This document shows, in pieces, positions 52,035 to 59,784 of a DNA stretch of 64,000 bases. Location: assembly GCA_963674665.2 (NCBI GenBank), contig CAXXPL010000005.1:124001-188000 (forward strand), given 5' to 3'. The first letter of the stretch is position 1, and each line of letters opens with the position of its first letter. Below the pieces are notes generated by a model. It had not been told where the DNA came from and did not search any database. It saw only the letters and a list, made by a program, of their open reading frames with translations. Origin of the DNA: G963674665 sp963674665 (GTDB lineage Bacteria; Desulfobacterota; Desulfovibrionia; Desulfovibrionales; Desulfovibrionaceae). The translations under genes and the position numbers were made by a program.

Positions 52035-53924
52035 ATGGCAGAGAAGTTGGCACCCAAACCCGAGGACCTGTCCATTTGGCCCGACGCGCACCGGATGATC
52101 GAAAAGGCCAAACGAGACGGTGTTCAAACCGTGTGGGACCGTTACGACGAGCAACGCAACCACTGTCAGTTCTGTGAACAGGGCCTGACATGCCAGAAGT
52201 GCGTCATGGGGCCCTGCCGCATCACGCCTGACAAGCCCAAACGTCAGCGCGGCGTGTGTGGCGCGGACGCCGATCTCACAGTGGCCCGCAACTTCGGCCG
52301 CTTTGTCTGCGCCGGTGCCGCGGCACACTCGGATCACGGCCGTGATCTGGTGGAAACCCTCCTGGCCATCGGCGAGGGCAAGACCACGGACTATGAGATC
52401 CGCGACCCCGAGAAACTGCGCCGTATCGCCGGGGAGGTCGGCCTGGAGGTGGACGGCAAGGACGACAAGACCCTGGCCAGGGAACTGGCCCAGAACTTCA
52501 TCGACGACTTCGGTTTCCGTACCAACAAGGTTTCCTTTTCCTGTCGTGTGCCCAAACAGCGCCAGGAGCTCTGGGCAAAGGTGGGAATCACGCCCCGAGG
52601 CGTCGACCGCGACGTGGTGGAGATGATGCACCGCACCCACATGGGCGTGGACTCCGATCCCGTGAACATCTGCCTGCACGCGGCGCGGGTCTCCCTGGCC
52701 GACGGGTGGGGCGGTTCCATGATCGCCACAGAACTCTCGGACATCATCTTCGGCACCCCCAAGCCCAACACCGCCAAGGTGAACCTGGGAGTGCTCAAGG
52801 CCGATCAGGTCAACGTGGTGGTGCACGGCCACAGTCCCATCGTGTCCGAGATGATCCTGGCCGCGGCGCGCAACCCCGAGATGATCGAGAAGGCCAAGGC
52901 CGCGGGCGCCACTGGCATCAACGTGGCCGGTCTCTGCTGCACCGGCAACGAGGTGCTGATGCGCCAGGGCATCCCCATGGCCGGCAACCACCTCATGACC
53001 GAGCTGGCCCTGATCACCGGCGCCGTGGACATCATCGTGGTGGACTACCAGTGCATCATGCCCTCCCTGACCACCGTTGCCAGCTGCTACCAGACTCGCT
53101 TCGTCTCCACCTCTGACAAGGCCAAGTTCGTTGGCGGAACCCATGTGGAGTTCAATTACAAGAACGCCAAGGTCAAGGCCATGGAAGTCGTGGCTTCGGC
53201 CATCGAGGCCTTTACCGAGCGCGACCAGTCCCGCGTCGAGATCCCGGGCGAACCTGTCGAGCTGATGTCCGGCTTCTCCAACGAGGCCATCCTGGGTGCC
53301 CTCGGTGGCACTCCCGCCCCCCTGATCGAGGCCATCAAGGCCGGACAGGTGCGCGGCGCCGTGGGCATCGTGGGCTGCAACAACCCCAGGCTGAAGCATG
53401 ACTACGTGCACACAACCCTGTGCAAGGAGTTGATCAAGCGCGACGTGCTGGTGCTGGTCACCGGCTGCGCCACCGTGGCCATGGGCAAGGCCGGGTTGAT
53501 GATGCCCGAGTCCGCCAAAGAGGCCGGTCCGGGACTGCGCGCCGTGTGCGAGTCCCTTGGCATTCCACCCGTGCTGCACGTGGGCAGCTGCGTTGACAAC
53601 TCGCGCATCCTGCACCTCTGCGCCGTGCTGGCCAATGCCCTGGGTGTGGACATCGCGGACCTGCCCGTTGCGGCCAGCGCACCCGAGTGGTACTCGGAAA
53701 AGGCGGCGGCCATCGGCTTGTACGCGGTATCCAGCGGCGTTTATACCCACCTGGGACTGCCCCCCAACATCACCGGCAGCCCCCTGGTCACCAACCTGGC
53801 CCTGCAGGGCCTGGACGATGTGGTGGGCGCCTGTTTCGGCGTGGAGGCAGACCCGTTCAAGGCGGCCGAGGCCATTGACGAACGCATCAAGGCCAAGCGT
53901 ACCGCCCTGGGGTTGAAGGCATAA
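52035..53924 (+). CDS. cooS: Anaerobic carbon monoxide dehydrogenase catalytic subunit
   Basis: A 629-residue Ni-Fe-S enzyme that oxidises CO with water to CO2. Cluster ligands near the N-terminus are Cys44, 47, 53, 56, 61 and 75 (HCQFCEQG, TCQKCVMGPC, GVCGAD), which bind the B and D clusters. The C-cluster region has GLCCTGNE, CIMPSL, VGCNNPR, CATVAMGKAG and GSCVDNSRI. Length is normal for the class. Start ATG 52035 has GGGAGG upstream. No CooF ferredoxin or hydrogenase genes are seen nearby. Confidence 0.96.
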   Translation: MAEKLAPKPEDLSIWPDAHRMIEKAKRDGVQTVWDRYDEQRNHCQFCEQGLTCQKCVMGPCRITPDKPKRQRGVCGADADLTVARNFGRFVCAGAAAHSDHGRDLVETLLAIGEGKTTDYEIRDPEKLRRIAGEVGLEVDGKDDKTLARELAQNFIDDFGFRTNKVSFSCRVPKQRQELWAKVGITPRGVDRDVVEMMHRTHMGVDSDPVNICLHAARVSLADGWGGSMIATELSDIIFGTPKPNTAKVNLGVLKADQVNVVVHGHSPIVSEMILAAARNPEMIEKAKAAGATGINVAGLCCTGNEVLMRQGIPMAGNHLMTELALITGAVDIIVVDYQCIMPSLTTVASCYQTRFVSTSDKAKFVGGTHVEFNYKNAKVKAMEVVASAIEAFTERDQSRVEIPGEPVELMSGFSNEAILGALGGTPAPLIEAIKAGQVRGAVGIVGCNNPRLKHDYVHTTLCKELIKRDVLVLVTGCATVAMGKAGLMMPESAKEAGPGLRAVCESLGIPPVLHVGSCVDNSRILHLCAVLANALGVDIADLPVAASAPEWYSEKAAAIGLYAVSSGVYTHLGLPPNITGSPLVTNLALQGLDDVVGACFGVEADPFKAAEAIDERIKAKRTALGLKA

Positions 53925-53939
53925 GGGTTTAAAAAGCTA

Positions 53940-53980
53940 TTCCGGGGGAGGAGCTATAACAAAAGTTCCTCCCCCCGGAA
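53940..53980 (+). terminator. Hairpin between cooS and cooC
   Basis: TTCCGGGGGAGGAGCT pairs with AGTTCCTCCCCCCGGAA around an eight-base loop, one mismatch. It follows cooS by 15 bases and could lower transcription of cooC. Confidence 0.6.
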
Positions 53981-54003
53981 AATCCTTAAAAAAGGAATTA
54001 TCC

Positions 54004-54762
54004 ATGAAACTGGCCATTGCGGGAAAAGGCGGCGTGGGCAAGACGACTATAACCGTCTGGCTGGCCGACTACCTGGCCCGGCAGGGGCGCTCAGTGTTCC
54101 TGGTGGATGCGGACACCGCCCTTTCCCTGGGGCAGGCCTCGGGCCTCTCCAGGGAGGAGTTGCCCGAGCCCCTGGTGCTGCGCGGCGATCTGATAAAGGA
54201 GCGCATCGGCAATGGTTTCATGCACCTCAACCCGGAGGTGGGCGACCTGCCCGAAACCCTGGCCGTGGATCTGCCCGTCGGACAAGGGGAGGGGCGCAAG
54301 CGGCTCCTGGTCATGGGCACTGTGGCAGGGGCAGGTGGAGGATGCGCCTGCGGTGCGAATTCCCTGCTCAAGGCCCTGCTGGCGCATCTGCTGCTGGACA
54401 GGGACGAGTGGGTCCTGGTGGACCTGGAGGCGGGAGTTGAACACCTGGGGCGAGGCACCGTGGCCAGCGTGGACGGCCTGGTGGTGGTGAGCGAGCCTTC
54501 GCGCCGGGGGCTGGAGACCGCGGCCCAGATCGCGGCCCTGGCCTCTGACCTGGGGCTGGAGCGCCAGACCCTGGTGTTGAACCGCTTTGCCGGTAACGCG
54601 CCTCTGCCCGAGATTCCGCATCTGCCGACGCTTGCAGCCTTCATGCCCTACCTGGAGAGCCTGTCCGCCAAGCAGCTGGAGTCCGGTTCTGTGCTGGACC
54701 TGCCTGACAGGGAAAAGATCATCGACCCCTTTTGCGCGGAAATTCTTTCGGCATTTTCCTAG
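54004..54762 (+). CDS. cooC: CO dehydrogenase nickel-insertion ATPase CooC
   Basis: A 252-residue MinD-type ATPase. The deviant Walker A GKGGVGKTT is at residues 7-15 and the CxC motif GGCACGANS is near residue 114, which binds nickel or zinc at the dimer surface. It loads Ni into CooS. The ATG has AAGGAATT upstream. Location directly after cooS supports the name. Confidence 0.93.
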   Translation: MKLAIAGKGGVGKTTITVWLADYLARQGRSVFLVDADTALSLGQASGLSREELPEPLVLRGDLIKERIGNGFMHLNPEVGDLPETLAVDLPVGQGEGRKRLLVMGTVAGAGGGCACGANSLLKALLAHLLLDRDEWVLVDLEAGVEHLGRGTVASVDGLVVVSEPSRRGLETAAQIAALASDLGLERQTLVLNRFAGNAPLPEIPHLPTLAAFMPYLESLSAKQLESGSVLDLPDREKIIDPFCAEILSAFS

Positions 54763-54846
54763 TTATCCTGAAGGACTGATGGGAAGAAGGGGGCCTTCGG
54801 CCCATCCCGGATTTTACACCCGGCTGTTTTCAGCATACAAGGCGCC

Positions 54847-56154
54847 ATGGAATTCATCGCCCTGGCTCTCATACTCGTCTATTCGGTGATCCACGCACTC
54901 GCCCACTACAGGCGCGTCAGCTTCGAACAATTTCTGCACAACAACCAGGCCACGGGCCTGCGCCAGACCTGCGCCAGCGCTGTTGCCGGAAACGTGGGCT
55001 CGGGCACCATCGTGGGCATTTTCGCCTTTGGTGTGCGTGGCGACGCCGTGGCGATCTATATCTCGGTCTGTTACGCACTGGGGCTGGTGTTCACCGCGCT
55101 CCTGGCCGGGCTGGTGTACCGCCGCTCCCGCGAGGAGAACGCCGACAGCCTCATCGATTTCCTGGCCGCGTGGTATGGAGAGGAGACCCGCAAGATCGTC
55201 TGGCTGGCAGCGGGCAGCATCTTCTTCCTGGCCATGGCCGCACAGCTTTTGGCCCTGGGCAACATCCTGGCCCAGACCACGAGCATTCCCCTTGAAGGGG
55301 CGATCCTCTACGCCTACGCAATCGTCACCATCTACCTGCTCAGCGGGGGGTATTACTCCGTCACGCGCACGGATCAGGTGCAGTTCCTGTTCATATTCGT
55401 CACGGCGGTGCTGGTGCTTTTCTATCTGGACTGGGATGCGGTGCTGGCCGTTCCTTCCAGGTTGTACACGCCCGTGAACTACAGTCCGGTGTTCGTGCTG
55501 GGGATTCTGATCTTCCTGGCCCCGTCCGCGCCCATCTCCATAGACAACTGGCACAGGGTCATCGCGTCCCGGGACGCCAGGGTGGCGCGCAACGGTTTTC
55601 TCATCGCCTCGGCGCTCTGCCTGGTGGTGTATCTGAGCTTTTCCCTGCTGGGGCTGACCGCGCCCCCGGGTACTGACGAGCCCGTTGGCCTGATGCGGGA
55701 GATATTTCCCGCGATGTTGTCCGTTTTCGGGATCCTGGCCCTGGTCATGGCCGTGGTGTCGACCATGGACAGCACCATCCTGCCCCTTGCCGCGCCCATT
55801 TGCCGCAACACCCGGGGGGACAGGCTCAGGGCCATGCGGTTCACCGTATTCGCCATCATGAGCGGAATCGCGCTCACGGCCTATGTGCTGGGGGATGTGG
55901 TCACGGGCCTCATCGGGGCCTTGAGCTCCATGGTGGCGCTGTTTCCCGTGGTGTTCACCGCGCTGCTCAAACAGCGGCCCTCGGCCCTGGCATTGAATAT
56001 CTCGCTTCCGGCGGCAATCCTGTCCAGCATCGCGTTTCTCATGGTGGACGAGGAGCACGCCTTTCTGGTGGGTATCGGCGTCAGCTTTGTTTTGTTTTAC
56101 GGTATCAGGTTCTGGGATTTGCGCAGGAGGGACGTCAAGAGGTGGACGCCGTGA
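54847..56154 (+). CDS. Sodium:solute symporter family transporter
   Basis: A 435-residue inner-membrane protein with about a dozen hydrophobic segments and the SSS layout (SAVAGNVGSGTIVGIFAFG, YSVTRTDQVQFLFIF, VMAVVSTMDSTILPLAAPI). These proteins use sodium to bring in solutes; substrate unknown. It follows cooC by 84 bp in the same direction and ends at a clear terminator, so it may be read with the CO module. The STMDS motif near 300 is the typical sodium-binding helix. Confidence 0.85.
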   Translation: MEFIALALILVYSVIHALAHYRRVSFEQFLHNNQATGLRQTCASAVAGNVGSGTIVGIFAFGVRGDAVAIYISVCYALGLVFTALLAGLVYRRSREENADSLIDFLAAWYGEETRKIVWLAAGSIFFLAMAAQLLALGNILAQTTSIPLEGAILYAYAIVTIYLLSGGYYSVTRTDQVQFLFIFVTAVLVLFYLDWDAVLAVPSRLYTPVNYSPVFVLGILIFLAPSAPISIDNWHRVIASRDARVARNGFLIASALCLVVYLSFSLLGLTAPPGTDEPVGLMREIFPAMLSVFGILALVMAVVSTMDSTILPLAAPICRNTRGDRLRAMRFTVFAIMSGIALTAYVLGDVVTGLIGALSSMVALFPVVFTALLKQRPSALALNISLPAAILSSIAFLMVDEEHAFLVGIGVSFVLFYGIRFWDLRRRDVKRWTP

Positions 56155-56272
56155 CGGTGGGAAGCTGGAGCATTTACACTTTGAAAAAGTTCAAATGCTC
56201 TGCAAGGATTTGCCTGCGAATCCTTGCCGCGAAATGCTTTGAGAATGTTGATGAAATATCGTTGAAATGGCG

Positions 56273-56311
56273 CTCCCGGAGGAGAACCTTACAGTTCGTC
56301 TCCTCCGGGAG
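56273..56311 (+). terminator. Terminator of the symporter gene
   Basis: CTCCCGGAGGAGAAC pairs with its complement (three-base bulge) around a six-base loop and is followed by GTTTTC. It is 118 bases past the stop. Confidence 0.7.
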
Positions 56312-56363
56312 TGTTTTCATCTGACCCGATGGAGGTGTTTTTCATGGTGAAAAATCCTTTGGC

Positions 56364-56567
56364 TTACTGCCTGGGTTGGGGCAGAACCTCGCCGCTCATG
56401 GCCAGCATTATGGCCACGCCCCTGCGCTGTGCCTCGTCGGGGTTGATGAAGCCGCCTTCCACAAAGCTCTTGCCCTGCAGGGAGACGCGCACGTTGAAGG
56501 TCAGGTCCGTATCGGGGTAGATGTTCATCTCGCAAAAGCCGTCGTTTTGTTGGGGCTGCATGTTCAT
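56364..56567 (-). CDS. Small protein of unknown function
   Basis: A 67-residue acidic cytoplasmic protein (MNMQPQQNDGFCEMNIYPDT). It has a very strong ribosome site (AAGGAGGACC), so translation is likely. No family was recognised. It stands between the symporter terminator and the next secreted protein, both minus strand, and may be co-transcribed with that gene. Confidence 0.6.
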   Translation of the reverse strand: MNMQPQQNDGFCEMNIYPDTDLTFNVRVSLQGKSFVEGGFINPDEAQRRGVAIMLAMSGEVLPQPRQ

Positions 56568-56632
56568 GATGGTCCTCCTTTGCTTGTTTACAAAATCAAA
56601 GCAAAAAAGATGCCAATTTATGAAGAAATCCC

Positions 56633-57331
56633 TCAGCGGAAACGTTTTTCCAGCTTTTTCTTCTCGAGTTCGTACCAGTCGTCCAGGTCGGCCACGTCTT
56701 CCTGGATCGCATCGTTTTCGTCGTTGTAGCTCTGGTTGAAGTCCATGAGGTCCTGCTGCCTGGACTGGTATTCCGTGTTCAGGTCCATGAATTCGCGCTT
56801 CGCCCCCTTGATGTCCTGGATGCGGGCCATCTCCTCTTCCACATCGCGCACGCGCTGCTGCAGGACCGGGAATGTGTCGTTGTATTGATTCACCAGGTCC
56901 TCTGCCCTGCGTTGCAGGGCCTCCTTGCGCTGATTGTACTGTTCGGTGAGCTTGTTCAGCTCCTCCACATAGGCGGGGTTCTGCTCGAGGGGGAGTTTTT
57001 TCTGATTCTCGGCCTCGGGCTGCACAGGCTTTTTCTTCCCCTTTGGGGGCGGTGAGGATTTGGGGTCATCCGGAGTTTTTCCAGGGGATTGGGGTTTCTT
57101 TCCCGGATCATCCTTATCCTTTGGGGGTGGTTGTTGCTTGGAATCGTCTTTTTTCGGTGCCGTCTTCCCAGCTTCCTCGGCCTTTGGAGGGATGGGCTTG
57201 CGTTTTTGTGTGAGGCGGATTCCCTGATTGTCCTTTTTGACGATTATTTCCTGTGCCTGGACAAACAACGCGGGGCACATGAGCAGCCCCGTGAGGCTGA
57301 CGACCAGGATAAGGCTGGGGGCTCGTAGCAT
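56633..57331 (-). CDS. Secreted coiled-coil protein of unknown function
   Basis: A 232-residue protein with a signal peptide (SLILVVSLTGLLMCPALFVQA), a Lys/Pro-rich stretch (about residues 35-110) and a long C-terminal coiled coil (EELNKLTEQYNQRKEALQRR onward). The layout suggests a structural periplasmic or surface protein. The ATG has AAGGTGATC upstream. No family was recognised. Confidence 0.65.
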   Translation of the reverse strand: MLRAPSLILVVSLTGLLMCPALFVQAQEIIVKKDNQGIRLTQKRKPIPPKAEEAGKTAPKKDDSKQQPPPKDKDDPGKKPQSPGKTPDDPKSSPPPKGKKKPVQPEAENQKKLPLEQNPAYVEELNKLTEQYNQRKEALQRRAEDLVNQYNDTFPVLQQRVRDVEEEMARIQDIKGAKREFMDLNTEYQSRQQDLMDFNQSYNDENDAIQEDVADLDDWYELEKKKLEKRFR

Positions 57332-58151
57332 GGCGATCACCTTGTGGTTATGGATTCGCTCTCGTTCCAGTTGCTTCTCTTGCACACCGATCTTAAGCCT
57401 TTTGTACAGACACTTCAATTTTTGCCAAGCCCTGATAAGGCGAAAAGGGCGATCTTTCCGGCAAAGAGATTCAAGTTCGCACAGGAGTGCGTCGGAAAGG
57501 TGGAGAGAAAGGATACGCCCGCCGGAAGAACGCGGCGGGCTGTTTGGGGTGCTGCTGGGGCGAGGTCCTCGGTAATCTCACGAGGCTGCCGGACATCGCT
57601 CGTCATATGGAGAAGGTCATTTCTCCTGTGAGTTGTCGAGAACATGCAGGAACATCTCGGGGCTGGGACGATGAAGCGGCATAAAACCCAACAACATGTC
57701 CACCTTAAAAAATCAGCTCAGTGGTCCGAAGAACTGAGGCCACCTCTTCGTGGGGTGGAGGAGGCTCCTCCAGTCGTAAGAATTCTGGACAGTAACATGT
57801 GGTGTGAGAACAAATACAACAAACAAAAGGGAGTGGTTAGCTAAGATAGGTAAAGTCGGTGGAGAGTGTGGTGAAGGACCAGACCCTTGAGGGAAGAATA
57901 TTGTTCAGGGGCCAAGAAGTGGAACACCTGGCCATGCGATTGCCGCAAGGCCAGGTGTGCCAGAGGATGAGGAGGTTGAGACGAGGTTCGTCTGCGTGAC
58001 CGGGACACAACCGGAGTTTAGTTGGGAGTGTGCCAGTTGCAAGAACTGTGAGGAGCAGTTCTTCTGCGTGTCCCTGTGGTCACGATGTATATGAACGGTG
58101 TGCGCTTCGGTTGGGACAAAGCGCCGACCGATGTTGCCCTTTTGTCCGCCC
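57332..58151. other. 820-bp stretch without a clear gene
   Basis: No intact gene was recognised on either strand. The plus strand holds many short hairpins: GCCCGCC/GGCGGGC (57517-57540), GGCCAGGTG near 57945, AAGAACTG/CAGTTCTT near 58045 and CGGTTGG/CCGACCG near 58115. In frame pieces near 58000-58130 read as cysteine-rich peptides (ECASCKNCEEQFFC, then CPCGHDVYERC in another frame). It could be a decayed zinc-ribbon gene or a structured RNA. Confidence 0.4.
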
Positions 58152-58343
58152 CTAGTTGAAGATCAGGTAGAGGATGACCATTGCCAGAACGCCGAAGGCG
58201 CCGGAGAAGAAACCGACTTCCATGATGGCGCCGAGAACCTTGAGAAACTGTTCACCTTTGCCGGATTCGGCCTCAAGCTCGGTGCTGGGCATATATGTGA
58301 TGCGTTTGGGCATTTTTACGTGATTGAGAGTTGCGCTGTTCAT
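58152..58343 (-). CDS. Small membrane protein of unknown function
   Basis: A 63-residue protein with one long hydrophobic C-terminal segment (EVGFFSGAFGVLAMVILYLIF) after a polar N-terminal part. GGAGTACCCA before the ATG gives a good ribosome site. No family was recognised. Such small tail-anchored proteins often belong to respiratory or stress complexes. Confidence 0.6.
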   Translation of the reverse strand: MNSATLNHVKMPKRITYMPSTELEAESGKGEQFLKVLGAIMEVGFFSGAFGVLAMVILYLIFN

Positions 58344-58902
58344 TGGGTACTCCTAAATATTGGTCTTAAAGTTCCTTCATCAGCTGGTCTGACCAGAGAG
58401 ATATTTCTTCTTTGCCCAGCTGTCAAGAACTAAATATGATATTTTTTGAAAAAATATTATTTGTAAAAACAGTGAATTGTGAAACCATTTTTACGAGGTT
58501 TCCTGTCGAGCGGCCTTGGACGGTTGTCACCGGGGTATCACGATTACGGTCGATCAAGGGGCGATCGTCCGGGATGAAATCCAAAAGTTGTAAGTATGCA
58601 TCATGTAGACGGTGGGGACAGTCATCATTACGAACGGTGGTTTCGGATAATGATTACTTTTGTCCGCAATGTGGTCCCGGGAGAACTTCGTGGAGGGGAT
58701 CTCCTGTGTAGACGAGTGACCGCGCGTGTTTTGGACTTGCCGGAAGAGAGATGAACTCTTCGGATAAAGGCGACTGCTATTCATTGAGCATGTGGAAATG
58801 TTTTTTCGATCCGTTCATCAAAAGGTCATGGAGAAAAAATTTCATCTTTTAGGATACGTATTTGTGATAATTTATAACTCGCAAGAATTGTTGGATATGC
58901 GT
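58344..58902. other. Intergenic region before the GntR gene
   Basis: No gene is seen. It is AT-rich and leads to the GntR promoter at 58903-58931. The divergent small membrane protein has its ribosome site at the left end. Confidence 0.4.
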
Positions 58903-58931
58903 TTGACAGAACAGTTGTCATGGGTTATTTT
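58903..58931 (+). promoter_or_regulatory. Promoter of the GntR gene
   Basis: TTGACA (58903-58908), 17 bases, TATTTT (58926-58931). The start would fall near 58938, inside the palindrome that follows. Confidence 0.6.
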
Positions 58932-58936
58932 TCTGG

Positions 58937-58947
58937 TGGTCATACCA
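58937..58947. promoter_or_regulatory. FadR-type operator
   Basis: TGGTCATACCA matches the TGGT-N3-ACCA consensus of the FadR branch of GntR regulators. It overlaps the expected start of transcription, so it would allow autorepression. Confidence 0.7.
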
Positions 58948-58962
58948 AGTGAGGAAGCGGAA

Positions 58963-59688
58963 ATGCAGACCCAAGACATTCTTTTCAAGGAAGTAAAGGT
59001 TCATAAGGTTTCGGACGAAATTGTCCGTCAGATCATGAACCTCATTACTGGGGGCGCTCTCAAGCCCGGTGACAAACTACCCTCCGAGCGCAGCCTGGTG
59101 GATATGCTCGGAGTGGGGCGCTCTTCCCTGCGCGAAGCCATGAGCATTCTGGAGACCATGGGGCTTGTGGAGATCCGCAAGCGCAAGGGAAACTATGTGA
59201 AAGGGATCAACACCACCCTGTCACTCGACCCCTTGAAACGCATACTTCAGGAAGAGCCCGAAAAAATTGATGATTTTTATGAAATCAGAAATGACATCGA
59301 GCTGGCCTCAGTGTGCGCCGCGGCTAAGAACAGGACGGAAAAGGATCTGGCCATCATCCGTGAGACTTTTCCCGAGCAGCAGGGAGGAGTGTTTCCGCCC
59401 ATCTTTCCATGGAACAGGGACAGGGATTTTCACATGGCCATTGCAATGGCCTCTCATAACTTCATCCGTGCCCACGTTGTGAACCATTTCTTCGATTTCA
59501 CGCGCGACATCAACGAGCAGATCTTTTCCAAGCTGGTCCTTGATCAGGAAAAAGGGGCGTTGATCATGGCCCAGCACCAGGCCATCTACGACGCCATCGA
59601 GGCCAGGGACTGTGAACTTGCCCAGGAGCAAATGCAGAACCACCTTTCCTGGATCAACAAGACCATCCACGAATACGCCGACATATAG
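58963..59688 (+). CDS. GntR/FadR-family transcriptional regulator
   Basis: A 241-residue regulator. The winged helix (DKLPSERSLVDMLGVGRSSLREAMSILETMGLV) is followed by an FCD ligand-binding domain with the metal-binding Asp/His residues (DRDFHMAIA, QHQAIYDAIEARD). FadR-type members sense organic acids such as lactate, pyruvate or glycolate. Start ATG 58963 has GAGGAAG upstream; the frame open to 58792 is not needed. No metabolic genes are close, so the regulated set is unknown. Confidence 0.88.
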   Translation: MQTQDILFKEVKVHKVSDEIVRQIMNLITGGALKPGDKLPSERSLVDMLGVGRSSLREAMSILETMGLVEIRKRKGNYVKGINTTLSLDPLKRILQEEPEKIDDFYEIRNDIELASVCAAAKNRTEKDLAIIRETFPEQQGGVFPPIFPWNRDRDFHMAIAMASHNFIRAHVVNHFFDFTRDINEQIFSKLVLDQEKGALIMAQHQAIYDAIEARDCELAQEQMQNHLSWINKTIHEYADI

Positions 59689-59784
59689 TCTCCTCGAAGG
59701 AACCTGTTGAATGGGTCCTCATGCGGGGGAAAGTCCTGGGGCCTTGGCGCCCCTTTCGTATGTCCGGGAACCTGGAGCCTCCAA

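Noticed and set aside
51945..53750. 600-codon minus-strand open frame inside cooS
   Set aside because: It is His/Gly/Val-rich and mirrors the cooS codons; cooS has all expected cluster motifs.
57644..57844. 66-codon plus-strand open frame in the unexplained stretch
   Set aside because: No ribosome site of note and no recognisable motif; kept only as part of the unexplained region.
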